NCBI RefSeq assembly: GCF_028596025.1
Contig: NZ_CP117167.1
Location: forward strand, 930,001-994,000
Direction of reading: 5' to 3'
Source: Mucilaginibacter jinjuensis
GTDB lineage: Bacteria; Bacteroidota; Bacteroidia; Sphingobacteriales; Sphingobacteriaceae
DNA: 64,000 bases
The translations under genes were made by a program, and so were the position numbers. The notes under the pieces were generated by a model. It saw nothing but the letters and a program-made list of their open reading frames with translations. It did no database searches and was not told the DNA's origin. This document shows positions 15,757-24,581 of the stretch, one piece after another (position 1 is the first letter of the stretch; each line of letters begins with the position of its first letter).

Positions 15757-16812
15757 ATGATCATTTATTGTATTTTCTTTTTTATTACCTGCTTAACCGC
15801 CGTTTTAATAAAGTACGGTAGTTTAACATCGGCTAAACTAACTGAATATATTTGGTTTTTTATATTAGTTCTTTTTGTGGGGCTCAGAAAGGATGTTGGG
15901 ACTGATTATCCGGCATACGAGCAGATTTATACCGAAATTTCTTCATTCGGGGATACATCATATTCTGTTGAACCAGGCTACTTCTTTATTAACCAATTAG
16001 TTGCTTTTTTTCACGGCGACTTTCTTTGGGTTACTTTAATCACTGCATTTATTTCAGCGGCTTTCTTATTCAAAGCCATTAATTTTTTTCTTAACCGTGA
16101 TGAGAAAGGGATCGGTTATATTGTTTTTATTAGCATAGGCGTTTTTTTTGTCTACTATTTTAGCGGTATAAGACAAGGGGTAACTATATCTATCTTTTTA
16201 TTTGCCATAAAGTATATTATAGAAAGGAGGCTCACTTATTATCTTTTCTTTCTTTTATTAGGATCATTGTTTCACACATCCATTTTATTTTTTATTCCTT
16301 TATATTGGGTTTCCAGTGTTCCATTTAGGAGAGATCTTATTTTTATCGGCTCTATTGTTAGCTTGATACTGGCGCGCGTAGGGATAACCGCATTGATTTT
16401 TGGCTATATTATCGATCTTTTCACCGGTGGCCATTACATGGGGTACAAAGATCTCTTTAGCGGTGGCGCCAATACCAAAACAGGGCTTGGTGTAATTTTA
16501 AGAATTTTAATAGGCCTATCACTTGTTGGGCTTTCCAAAACATGGATAAAAAATACCGCTCATATTATACTCTATAATATGTTTGCAATAGGGGTTATTT
16601 TATACTGTTTTTTTTTAGGAGTAGATATATTAAATCGTATATCCGAATATCTTACGGATCTAATGATTTTTATAATTCCGATCTCTTTTTCTTCTTTTAA
16701 TTATAAAAGTAAGATTATTTACGGTATTATTGTCTTGTTTATTTTAATAGCCTTATACTATTCTAATCTTAATTTTGATGGGATGAATATTGTTCCTTAT
16801 CACGTCCGCTAA
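15757..16812 (+). CDS. wzy: EpsG-family O-antigen polymerase (Wzy-like)
   Basis: 351 residues with about ten membrane helices. V-G-L-R-K-D-V-G-T-D-Y-P-A-Y near residue 45 and F-Y-Y-F-S-G-I-R-Q-G-V-T-I-S later match the EpsG family (R-x-x-x-G-x-D-Y and I-R-Q). In a Wzx/Wzz locus it is the natural candidate for the polymerase. The stop is followed directly by the next ATG. Confidence 0.85.
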   Translation: MIIYCIFFFITCLTAVLIKYGSLTSAKLTEYIWFFILVLFVGLRKDVGTDYPAYEQIYTEISSFGDTSYSVEPGYFFINQLVAFFHGDFLWVTLITAFISAAFLFKAINFFLNRDEKGIGYIVFISIGVFFVYYFSGIRQGVTISIFLFAIKYIIERRLTYYLFFLLLGSLFHTSILFFIPLYWVSSVPFRRDLIFIGSIVSLILARVGITALIFGYIIDLFTGGHYMGYKDLFSGGANTKTGLGVILRILIGLSLVGLSKTWIKNTAHIILYNMFAIGVILYCFFLGVDILNRISEYLTDLMIFIIPISFSSFNYKSKIIYGIIVLFILIALYYSNLNFDGMNIVPYHVR

Positions 16813-17931
16813 ATGAAAAATGTTGTATTTGTGATGCACCGTTTTCGAACGGGCGGCGTGGAAAAGATGTTTATAAACATAGTTGACCAATTAAGATCTG
16901 AGAAAGTTTATTTAATAGTTGTACACAAAGATTTTGATGGTATAGCCCAGCAAATTCCAGGCAATGTTGAAATAATTGATTTTGATCATTTATTTTTAGT
17001 TCATTCACTGAGGCGGGTAAATGGCAGCCTGCAATTTCTCAGCCCCTTACTTGCCCCCTTAATACTTGTTATCCAAATATTATACTGTAAGTTTTTACTT
17101 AATTTGAAACAAGATGTAACCATCAATTTTTCAGATACTTTTTCTTCTTTAATATTGACTTATGTACAGAAAGGAGAAAAATTTTCATGGATCCATTCCA
17201 ATCCGCGGGTTATAAAGAATTCCAGTTTAGGCTTCTTATATAGTTTCTTGTACAAGAAATGTGATCAGATTATTTGTATCTGCAATGATCAGAAAAAACT
17301 CTTTTTAGATTTATTTAAGATTGATGAAAAGTCTACAAAAGTGGTTTATAATACAATTGACACTAATGTTATTGATAAATATAAGAATGAGGAATTAAAG
17401 ACCCAGGATGAGAAATTCATTTTGATGGTTTCACGGATAGATAACAGATCAAAGGATTTTATTTCTGTGATTAAAGCGTATAATCTTCTTTGGCTGGAAG
17501 ATAAAAATATTCCGTGCATGTATATTGTCGGAGCAGGGCCAGATGAGGGGTTTATAAAATCATTTATTAAAGAGTTACAACTTGAAGATCGGATAATTTT
17601 AAAAGGTAATGATACCAATCCGTATAAATGGATGAAAAACGCTTCGATATTTATTTTTAGCTCAAAGTCAGAAGGTTTTGGTTTGGTATTAATAGAAGCT
17701 ATGTATTGCGAGGTGCCGGTTATAGCAACTGATTGCGAAGTTGGCCCCCGCGAGATACTGAAAAATGGTGAATTTGGCCAACTTGTACAGGTTGGTGATG
17801 TTTTACAACTAAAAAACGGGATTTCAGAAATACTCCGGGATGATAATATCGGTAAAATTAAAGCTTTAGCTAAGGAAAGGGCTGCATCATTCAGTACACA
17901 AAATAGGGATTTAATGAAGGAAATATTTTAA
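16813..17931 (+). CDS. Glycosyltransferase family 4 (GT-B)
   Basis: 372 residues. The N-terminus F-R-T-G-G-V-E-K-M-F near residue 11 is the acceptor-domain loop. F-I-L-M-V-S-R-I-D opens the donor domain, I-V-G-A-G-P-D-E-G follows, and S-K-S-E-G-F-G-L-V-L-I-E-A-M is the E-x7-E motif that binds the nucleotide sugar. This is a retaining transferase. It starts immediately after the wzy stop and ends one base before the next gene. Confidence 0.9.
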   Translation: MKNVVFVMHRFRTGGVEKMFINIVDQLRSEKVYLIVVHKDFDGIAQQIPGNVEIIDFDHLFLVHSLRRVNGSLQFLSPLLAPLILVIQILYCKFLLNLKQDVTINFSDTFSSLILTYVQKGEKFSWIHSNPRVIKNSSLGFLYSFLYKKCDQIICICNDQKKLFLDLFKIDEKSTKVVYNTIDTNVIDKYKNEELKTQDEKFILMVSRIDNRSKDFISVIKAYNLLWLEDKNIPCMYIVGAGPDEGFIKSFIKELQLEDRIILKGNDTNPYKWMKNASIFIFSSKSEGFGLVLIEAMYCEVPVIATDCEVGPREILKNGEFGQLVQVGDVLQLKNGISEILRDDNIGKIKALAKERAASFSTQNRDLMKEIF

Positions 17932-17932
17932 G

Positions 17933-18892
17933 ATGAAGGTTTGTGCAGTAGTAGTTACTTATAACCGAAAGGAGCTTTTATTACGTTGTATAAAGGCATT
18001 AGTTGCCCAGTCAAGAAAAGTTGATGCGATTTATTTAGTAGATAATGCTTCCACTGATGGAACATTTGATTATTTGATGACTAATTTACTTACTGGCATA
18101 GAGTTAAGTAAAGAAGGTGATTTAACCTGGGGAATCATTAATAACGTTAAGCTATATCTGTTAAAATTACCAGAAAACACAGGCGGGGCCGGGGGCTTTT
18201 ACAATGGTTTAAAGAATGCAAGGGAACTAAATGAATATGATCTTTTCTGGATGATGGATGATGATGGGTATCCTTCTGATCATTGTTTGGAAATGCAAAT
18301 GAAATATGTTAATGGGTACGATTATATAATGCCCGTAAGTGTTGATATAGATGATCATGAAAGATTATCATGGCCTGTAAAATTAAAAAGCGGAAAAGAA
18401 ACCCGTAATTATGCTGAACTTAAAGCATCCTGGGGTGAAGTTATAGATTTTGTGTTTCCTTTTAATGGCTCATTACTTACAACAAAAATAGTGGACGAAG
18501 TTGGATACCCCAAAAAAGAACTGTTTTTGTGGGGCGACGAGTATGAACATTATTGGCGGTGCAAAAAAGCTGGATTTAATCCTGTAACAATTGCAAACGC
18601 AGCATTTTATCACCCGGCTAATAAATTGGATTTTGAGTCCATCTGGTTTGGTCTCTATCGCGTTCCCGTAACAAATGTTGATTGGAGGTTTATTTGCCTT
18701 ATCAGAAATAGCACGTACATTTATTGGAACTACACAAATAAATTTAATATCGTTCTTAAAGGGATCATATACACCTATTATTTACTATTGGTAAAAAGAG
18801 ATATCAAAAAGCTTTCCCTTTACTTTAAAAGCGTAAAAGATGGTATTAAAGGTGACTTTACAAGGCACAAGCAATATTTTAACAAAAAATAA
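17933..18892 (+). CDS. Glycosyltransferase, GlfT-like GT2
   Basis: 319 residues. V-V-V-T-Y-N-R-K-E-L-L near residue 5, D-N-A-S-T-D-G-T, P-E-N-T-G-G-A-G-G-F-Y-N-G and W-M-M-D-D-D-G-Y-P are present. The N-T-G-G-A-G-G-F and D-D-D combination is typical of galactofuranosyl (GlfT) and related transferases. A UDP-galactopyranose mutase gene lies two genes downstream, so transfer of galactofuranose is a reasonable inference. Confidence 0.82.
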   Translation: MKVCAVVVTYNRKELLLRCIKALVAQSRKVDAIYLVDNASTDGTFDYLMTNLLTGIELSKEGDLTWGIINNVKLYLLKLPENTGGAGGFYNGLKNARELNEYDLFWMMDDDGYPSDHCLEMQMKYVNGYDYIMPVSVDIDDHERLSWPVKLKSGKETRNYAELKASWGEVIDFVFPFNGSLLTTKIVDEVGYPKKELFLWGDEYEHYWRCKKAGFNPVTIANAAFYHPANKLDFESIWFGLYRVPVTNVDWRFICLIRNSTYIYWNYTNKFNIVLKGIIYTYYLLLVKRDIKKLSLYFKSVKDGIKGDFTRHKQYFNKK

Positions 18893-18905
18893 TATTTAAT
18901 AAAAA

Positions 18906-19664
18906 ATGGAAAGAGGCTTAGTATCTATTGTTACACCCATGTATAATGGTGGGCGTTTTGTAGGGCAAACAATAGATTCAGTTATAAACCAAACATATCC
19001 AAAATGGGAGATGATCGTAATTGACGACGGTTCTAAGGATAATGGGCCTGAAATAGTTAGGGAATATATACAAAAGGATAGCAGGATAAAATTGGTAAGC
19101 CAGCCTAATGGAGGCTCGGCCAGCGCCAGGAATAATGGAATAAGATTGGCGCAGGGGCAATATATTGCGCTCCTCGATTCTGACGATACATGGAACCCTG
19201 ATTTTCTGGAAAAGCAGTTAAAGCTGATGAAAGAAAAAAACGCTTTACTGGTATATTCATCGCACACTCGTATTGATGAACATTCTAAAGAAATCTTAAG
19301 GCCTTTTATTGTTCCCGAAAAGATAAATTACAGAGATCTACTAAAAACTTGTTCAATATCCTGTTTAACCGGTTTGTATGATACTGAAAAGTTTGGCAAG
19401 GTGTACCTGCGTGAAGATATGAAAAGCCTGAGAGACGATTACGTTTATTGGCTCGAAATAATAAAAAAGGTAAAAACTGCATACGGTAATAAAGAGGTGT
19501 TAGCCAATTACAGGATTTTAGGCTTTTCGGCAAGTAGGAAAAAGAAGAAAGTAATTGCACCTCACTTTAAGGTGTTGTATAAAATAGAAAAAGTGGGCCT
19601 TTTACCAAGCCTATATTATTTAACAAATTGGGCTGTTATCAGCTATTTTAAATATAAAAAATAA
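18906..19664 (+). CDS. Glycosyltransferase family 2
   Basis: 252 residues, short for the family but complete. I-V-T-P-M-Y-N-G-G near residue 9, I-D-D-G-S-K-D-N-G, N-G-G-S-A-S-A-R-N-N-G and A-L-L-D-S-D-D-T-W (DxD near residue 92) are the canonical GT2 motifs. Its last base is the first base of the next ATG, indicating coupled translation with glf. Confidence 0.88.
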   Translation: MERGLVSIVTPMYNGGRFVGQTIDSVINQTYPKWEMIVIDDGSKDNGPEIVREYIQKDSRIKLVSQPNGGSASARNNGIRLAQGQYIALLDSDDTWNPDFLEKQLKLMKEKNALLVYSSHTRIDEHSKEILRPFIVPEKINYRDLLKTCSISCLTGLYDTEKFGKVYLREDMKSLRDDYVYWLEIIKKVKTAYGNKEVLANYRILGFSASRKKKKVIAPHFKVLYKIEKVGLLPSLYYLTNWAVISYFKYKK

Positions 19665-20773
19665 TGCAATACGATTATTTGATAGTTGGCTCGGGGTTGT
19701 TCGGTTGTGTATTTGCTCATGAAGCAAAAAAACGGGGAAAGAGCTGTTTGATTGTTGAAAAACGAGATCATATAGGAGGCAATTTATACTGCGAAAATGT
19801 AGAAGGCATAAACGTGCATAAATATGGTGCACATATTTTCCACACAAGTGATAAAGAAATATGGGACTACGTAAATTCATTTGTTGAATTCAACCGGTAT
19901 ACTAACAGTCCATTGGCAAATTACAAAGGCGAGCTTTACAATTTACCTTTTAATATGAATACCTTCTATCAACTATGGAAGGTAAAAACGCCAAAAGAAG
20001 CAAAGGAAAAGATCAAATCACAAATTGATCAACTTAATATTGAAAATCCGGCAAATCTTGAAGAACAGGCGCTTTCTTTGATTGGGACGGATATATATGA
20101 AAAGCTTATAAAGGGATATACCGAAAAGCAATGGGGCCGGCCAGCTACCAATCTTCCTGCATTTATTATAAAACGGTTGCCGGTTAGGTTTACGTTCGAC
20201 AATAACTATTTTAACGACAAGTATCAAGGTATCCCGATAGGGGGCTACAATAAATTGATAGAAGGTTTGGTTAAAGATATTGATGTTGAACTTGATGTTG
20301 ATTTCTTTGAAAAGAAGGAACAATGGGAAGCCCGTGCTCAGCATGTTATATTTACCGGGAAGATTGATCAATATTATGATTATCAATTTGGCCGGTTAGA
20401 ATATAGAAGCCTGGATTTTGAACACACCACAATTGACCAGGAAAACTATCAGGGAAATGCAGTTGTTAATTATACGGAAAGAGAGGTGCCATATACCCGT
20501 ATAATTGAACATAAGCATTTTGAGTTTGGAACACAAAGCAAAACGGTTATTACAAAAGAGTATCCGGCAGATTGGGATTCAACTAAAGAGCCTTATTATC
20601 CGATAAATAATGACGCCAACAACGAAATTTATAAGAAATATAAAGCATTAGCCGATAAAGAAGACAAGATCATTTTTGGTGGGCGTTTAGCAGAATACAA
20701 ATATTACGATATGCATCAAATTGTTGGGTCGGCGTTGAAAAAGGTCAAGGATCATTTTAAAGAGATATCATAA
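19664..20773 (+). CDS. glf: UDP-galactopyranose mutase
   Basis: 369 residues, the normal length. G-S-G-L-F-G-C-V-F near residue 9 and E-K-R-D-H-I-G-G-N bind FAD. H-K-Y-G-A-H-I-F-H-T, Y-T-E-K-Q-W-G-R and the C-terminal G-G-R-L-A-E-Y-K-Y-Y-D-M-H are diagnostic. The enzyme interconverts UDP-galactopyranose and UDP-galactofuranose with reduced flavin. It supplies a furanose donor, probably to the GlfT-like transferase at 17933. Confidence 0.96.
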   Translation: MQYDYLIVGSGLFGCVFAHEAKKRGKSCLIVEKRDHIGGNLYCENVEGINVHKYGAHIFHTSDKEIWDYVNSFVEFNRYTNSPLANYKGELYNLPFNMNTFYQLWKVKTPKEAKEKIKSQIDQLNIENPANLEEQALSLIGTDIYEKLIKGYTEKQWGRPATNLPAFIIKRLPVRFTFDNNYFNDKYQGIPIGGYNKLIEGLVKDIDVELDVDFFEKKEQWEARAQHVIFTGKIDQYYDYQFGRLEYRSLDFEHTTIDQENYQGNAVVNYTEREVPYTRIIEHKHFEFGTQSKTVITKEYPADWDSTKEPYYPINNDANNEIYKKYKALADKEDKIIFGGRLAEYKYYDMHQIVGSALKKVKDHFKEIS

Positions 20774-20775
20774 GT

Positions 20776-21672
20776 ATGATTTCAATTTCAGGAGCTACGG
20801 GCTTTGTTGGTACAAATTTAATTAGCTACCTCAAGGGTTTTGAACTTTGTTCAATTGGGAGATCGGATTTAGCCACAATAAGCAGTTCTACATTAAAAAA
20901 TGCAGAAGCAGTTATTCACCTCGCCGGTAAAGCTCACGATCTTAAAAAGGTTTCTGATCCACAAGCGTATTATCAGGTTAATTTCGAACTCACAAAAAAG
21001 CTATATGATGCTTTTTTAAAGTCGGATGCTCAAAAATTTATTTTTATAAGCTCTGTAAAGGCAGCTGCGGATTCTGTTAACGGCATTCTTACCGAAGATA
21101 CTACCCCCAATCCTAAAACTGATTACGGGAAATCAAAGCTGATGGCAGAGCAATACATCCAGGGCCAGCCATTACCGGCTGGTAAGTCATATTACATTTT
21201 AAGGCCGTGTATGATTCATGGCCCGGGTAATAAAGGTAATCTGAATTTATTGTATCAATTTGTAAAAAAAGGCATCCCGTATCCTTTAGCCGGCTTTGAG
21301 AATAAAAGGTCTTTCCTTAGCGTTGAAAATTTGTGCTTTATTATTAAAGAACTGATTAAACGGGATGATGTCGCTTCAGGAGTGTATCAGATTGCTGATG
21401 ATGAATCCTTGTCAACAAATGATGTGGTAGGTATTTTATCAGATTCGATAAATAAAAAGCCAAAATTATGGAAAATTCCCCCCGGTTTAATTAGAACAGG
21501 TGCCAGGTTAGGGGACGTATTGCATTTGCCGTTAACAACAGAACGTTTAGATAAATTAACAGAAAGCTACATAGCCAGCAATCAAAAAATTAAGCATGCT
21601 ATAGGTAAAGATTTACCATTAACATCCCGGAAAGGATTAGCTGTTACAGCCGCATCATTTGCTGCTAAATAG
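20776..21672 (+). CDS. NAD-dependent epimerase/dehydratase family (nucleotide-sugar 4-reductase/epimerase)
   Basis: 298 residues. I-S-G-A-T-G-F-V-G-T-N near residue 4 is the Rossmann loop, F-I-S-S-V-K-A carries the catalytic Ser and Y-G-K-S-K is the YxxxK near residue 117. The length and the terminal region resemble WbpV/Gne-like enzymes that act on 4-keto or UDP-HexNAc sugars. In many Bacteroidota this gene precedes an initiating sugar transferase, but here the locus ends after it with a terminator. Substrate uncertain. Confidence 0.75.
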   Translation: MISISGATGFVGTNLISYLKGFELCSIGRSDLATISSSTLKNAEAVIHLAGKAHDLKKVSDPQAYYQVNFELTKKLYDAFLKSDAQKFIFISSVKAAADSVNGILTEDTTPNPKTDYGKSKLMAEQYIQGQPLPAGKSYYILRPCMIHGPGNKGNLNLLYQFVKKGIPYPLAGFENKRSFLSVENLCFIIKELIKRDDVASGVYQIADDESLSTNDVVGILSDSINKKPKLWKIPPGLIRTGARLGDVLHLPLTTERLDKLTESYIASNQKIKHAIGKDLPLTSRKGLAVTAASFAAK

Positions 21673-21724
21673 CTTCAATATTTATCCGGCTAATAATATA
21701 ATCTGGCTAAAGAAATAAAGATAG

Positions 21725-21738
21725 TCCCAATGGGATCA
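21725..21738 (+). repeat. Relic of the 3' end of tRNA-Lys at the locus boundary
   Basis: TCCCAATGGGATCA matches the tRNA-Lys 3' end TCCCAGCGGGATCA with two changes: last T-loop base, 3' T-stem strand, 3' acceptor strand and discriminator. The match runs on through CACAAAAA, giving 18 of 20. A hairpin with the AGAAAT loop of the first tRNA-Lys terminator follows. No tRNA body is present upstream. Confidence 0.6.
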
Positions 21739-21739
21739 C

Positions 21740-21775
21740 AAAAAAGCTTCATAGAAATATGAGGCTTTTTTGTTT
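21740..21775 (+). terminator. Terminator of the polysaccharide operon
   Basis: AAAAAAGCTTCAT/ATGAGGCTTTTTT is a 13-bp stem with one G-U pair and loop AGAAAT, ending in T6. It lies about 70 bases after the last gene of the operon and resembles the tRNA-Lys terminator at 611. Confidence 0.88.
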
Positions 21776-21832
21776 GATATACTTTTACATCTTCCCGCAA
21801 AAATCTTACCTTCAAATCCCTTTTATATCTCT

Positions 21833-22714
21833 ATGAAAACATTTAAGAAACATCTTCGGGCCATGTTGGTGGTTGCCGGTATTATCTTAACTTGCTCTGT
21901 TTCACAAGCCCAGCAACTCCGCAAAATGGAGGAGCAGCCCGAGTGGAGTAAAGATTACCAGCCCTTTCGTATTGTAGGTAACCTGTATTATGTAGGTACT
22001 TATGATTTGGCGAGCTACCTTGTAGTAACGCCGAAGGGTAATATTTTAATTAACACAGGCCTGCCCGGTTCAGATGCCATGATCCGCCGTCATGTGGAAG
22101 CATTGGGCTTCAAATTCACTGATATAAAGATACTATTGGCTGCGCACGCTCACTTTGATCATGTGGGGGCTGCTGCGGCTATAAAGAAAGAAATCGGTGC
22201 TAAGATGATGATTAATGAGTTTGATGCCCCGGTATTGGCCGATGGCGGTAACTCAGACTATGTAATGGGTGGCAAAGGCATGATGTTTCTGCCCGTAAAA
22301 GCCGACCGCCTGCTGCACGATCATGATACTATTAAACTGGGCGGCATGCAAATTATCGCTTTGCATCATCCGGGCCATACCAAAGGGGCCAGCAGCTTTA
22401 TGTTGGATGTAAAGGACGAACACCGCACTTATCATGTGTTAATTGCTAATATGCCTACAATACTGTCTGAAACCAAACTATCGGGTATGCCCGGATACCC
22501 TAATGTGGGGAAAGATTATGGATACACTATAAATGCCATGAAGAACCTGCAGTTTGATATTTTCCTGGCCTCGCACGCCAGCCAGTTCGATTTGCAAAAG
22601 AAACACAAACCGGGCGACGCTTACAACCCCGAAGTTTTTATAGACCGTGCAGGCTATGATGAATCAATGGATGCCTTGCAGAAAAACTATGAGAAAAGGC
22701 TGGCCGAAAAGTAA
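21833..22714 (+). CDS. Subclass B3-type metallo-beta-lactamase (or close relative)
   Basis: Start chosen at the ATG at 21833 because it opens a signal peptide (M-K-T-F-K-K-H then a hydrophobic run ending V-S-Q-A-Q-Q); an upstream start would add 21 non-signal residues. Mature protein ~270 residues. The zinc ligands are all visible: H-A-H-F-D-H-V-G supplies His116, His118, Asp120 and His121 (BBL numbering), H-P-G-H-T-K-G supplies His196, and A-S-H-A-S-Q supplies His263. Environmental Sphingobacteriaceae often carry B3 enzymes of this kind. It should be periplasmic. Activity on carbapenems is likely from the ligand set but not shown. Other MBL-fold hydrolases remain possible. Confidence 0.82.
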   Translation: MKTFKKHLRAMLVVAGIILTCSVSQAQQLRKMEEQPEWSKDYQPFRIVGNLYYVGTYDLASYLVVTPKGNILINTGLPGSDAMIRRHVEALGFKFTDIKILLAAHAHFDHVGAAAAIKKEIGAKMMINEFDAPVLADGGNSDYVMGGKGMMFLPVKADRLLHDHDTIKLGGMQIIALHHPGHTKGASSFMLDVKDEHRTYHVLIANMPTILSETKLSGMPGYPNVGKDYGYTINAMKNLQFDIFLASHASQFDLQKKHKPGDAYNPEVFIDRAGYDESMDALQKNYEKRLAEK

Positions 22715-22743
22715 ACAGTAGATAACGGACCGGTTATATATAA

Positions 22744-22784
22744 CAAAGCCTCCGCATTTTACAATTACGGAGGCTCTGTTTGAT
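22744..22784. terminator. Bidirectional terminator
   Basis: GCCTCCG (22748-22754) pairs with CGGAGGC (22768-22774). A-rich and T-rich flanks serve both the lactamase on the plus strand and the HdeD gene on the minus strand. Confidence 0.75.
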
Positions 22785-22793
22785 TTTCGATTC

Positions 22794-23372
22794 CTAACTA
22801 TTTAACTCGTGCAGGTGATGTCTTGCACTGTTAATTTTAAAGGAGAAAAAACAATAGGTGATTCCTTCTGCAATAAAAGAGATACCAATAAAAGAAATAA
22901 GCAGCGTTGCTGCAAATGCCGGCCTGAATAAAATGCCAATACCCAACAGCAGGGTTACAATACCGCCGGCCACAACCATTCCCGAACCATTAACATGCAG
23001 ATGTCTCTCGTCTATACCCACACTAATAAGCATACCGCCAGCATAAAGTATATAAAACCCAATAATAAACGGTAAGGATAACAAAGATATTTCGGGGCTG
23101 TTAATAAGCATTATACCTATCATAAACGATACAAAACCCGACACCAGGTTCCAGCCCCAGCCAGTAAGGCTTTCACGATTGCTAATTGCAAATGAGATTT
23201 TAAGGATACCTCCTATTAAAATCGCGATTCCGAAAAACATGGCGAATGTAATGTAGGTAGATATAGGGTACATAAGGGTAACAAGACCTGCTAGCACGAA
23301 AATAATGCCGGCAATCAATAATAACCACCAGTTTCTGGTACTGCGCTCAAGCGCGCTAATAAGATTTGCCAT
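22794..23372 (-). CDS. HdeD/DUF308 membrane protein, copy 1
   Basis: 192 residues and six membrane helices with little between them, the usual HdeD length. N-terminal R-S-T-R-N-W-W-L-L-L-I-A-G-I and the three-fold internal helix-pair pattern match the family. HdeD in Escherichia coli is linked to acid resistance, and elsewhere its role is unclear. A paralogue with the same layout is at 24729-25307, with one secreted protein gene between them on the other strand. Confidence 0.88.
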   Translation of the reverse strand: MANLISALERSTRNWWLLLIAGIIFVLAGLVTLMYPISTYITFAMFFGIAILIGGILKISFAISNRESLTGWGWNLVSGFVSFMIGIMLINSPEISLLSLPFIIGFYILYAGGMLISVGIDERHLHVNGSGMVVAGGIVTLLLGIGILFRPAFAATLLISFIGISFIAEGITYCFFSFKINSARHHLHELNS

Positions 23373-23594
23373 AATGAGTTGATTAAGGTTAATATTTGTT
23401 TAAAAGATGATAAATGGTTACAGCTATAAATCCTTTTATCACAAACCTAATTTACCTCGAATTTTGCCTGTAATACCGGTCATTTTGTTTCAGTTTCTAA
23501 ACTGAAACCGCATAGGCCTGTTAATTTTATGCTATGCCTTATTTAGTACCTACACTTGTAACACTAAATCTATTATTCATTTAAAGCAATAATA

Positions 23595-24266
23595 ATGATG
23601 ATGTTACACAAAAAATTAAACCTGGCAGCAAGTGTTTTTATTGCCACCTCATTTGTGTTATTGAGTGCTGTTGCTATGGCACAAAGTTCTGCAACGGTTG
23701 GCAAAATTGCCCAAGCTATGACAGATAGCCTTGCCTACTTGTCGTTAACAAGTACGCAAAAAACAACAGCAGAAGGGTTAAACAAAACCGCAGCAGCTGC
23801 TTTGGTGCAAACTGGTAAAAAGGCGCAGGCTGATACCAGTTTTAGAGGCAAAGCCCTTGCGCAGCAGGTAATAGGTATTATGAAAACGCGTAATACAGGT
23901 TTATTAAAGGTGTTAACGCCCGACCAGCAAAAAGCTTTTCAGGATCATAAGATTTCACAGATTGCCGATATGCAAACCAAGATAATGACCGCCCAGTTAG
24001 ACCTTACAGAAGGCCAGGTACCACAGGTGTACAAAATTAACAGAGATGCAACAGTAGAAATGATGGGCGACATGGACAAGGTAAAAGCTGCCACCAGCAA
24101 ATTTGGTAAAATGAAAGCAGCCAAAGGGCTCAAAGGCGATATGAAAGATAAAAATAAAGAACTTAAAAAGGTGCTTTCGCCTGATCAATACACGATATAC
24201 GAGAAACACCAGGAAGAAATGCAAGCCGCTATGAAAGAAAAAATGCAGGCTAAAAAAGGAAAATAG
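23595..24266 (+). CDS. Secreted Spy/CpxP-like helical protein
   Basis: 223 residues. The start is the first of three Met; a signal peptide ends at A-M-A-Q-S near residue 30. The mature part is helical and very rich in Lys, Met, Gln and Ala. Two L-x-P-D-Q motifs (L-T-P-D-Q-Q-K-A-F near 108 and L-S-P-D-Q-Y-T-I-Y near 198) resemble the LTxxQ repeats of periplasmic Spy/CpxP chaperones. No Cys. A periplasmic chaperone-like or stress role is an inference. Terminator at 24308. Confidence 0.65.
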   Translation: MMMLHKKLNLAASVFIATSFVLLSAVAMAQSSATVGKIAQAMTDSLAYLSLTSTQKTTAEGLNKTAAAALVQTGKKAQADTSFRGKALAQQVIGIMKTRNTGLLKVLTPDQQKAFQDHKISQIADMQTKIMTAQLDLTEGQVPQVYKINRDATVEMMGDMDKVKAATSKFGKMKAAKGLKGDMKDKNKELKKVLSPDQYTIYEKHQEEMQAAMKEKMQAKKGK

Positions 24267-24307
24267 TCAGGTTAGTTTAATAAAAAGTAAGTAGTTTTTT
24301 TGACCGA

Positions 24308-24338
24308 AGCCTCTCCGAGTTATTGGAGGGGCTTTTTT
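24308..24338 (+). terminator. Intrinsic terminator
   Basis: AGCCTCTCC/GGAGGGGCT, a 9-bp stem with an 8-base loop, followed by TTTTT. It ends the Spy-like gene. Confidence 0.88.
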
Positions 24339-24448
24339 AGTTGTGAGTGAGTGAATGGTGAGTTGTGAATGGAACTCATAACTATACTCCGTCCATCAAT
24401 TTACCGGTACCGTGCATTGCGGGAACAAAAGTGGATACCCGCTTTTCC

Positions 24449-24532
24449 GCGTTAGGGATAGCAGCGGATACCGGCCAGTGGCTAATGCCTTGTGCAGTAT
24501 AAGCGCATAGCCCGACCGCAGGGAACGCCCTT
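24449..24532 (-). repeat. 84-base intergenic repeat element, copy A
   Basis: Runs from GCGTTAGGGATAGCAGCGG to GGGAACGCCCTT. Its reverse complement matches 27892-27976 almost throughout, including AAGGGCGTTCCCT, CGGGCTAT, ATACTGCACA and GGCCGGTATCCGCTGCTATC. It contains no ORF with coding character. I recall similar GGGCGTTCCC...TATCCCTAACGC elements between genes of many Bacteroidota, but cannot check that here. Confidence 0.75.
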
Positions 24533-24581
24533 TAAAAGAATCAAGAATCAAGAGTCGAGACGGTATGCTAATGATGCATCT

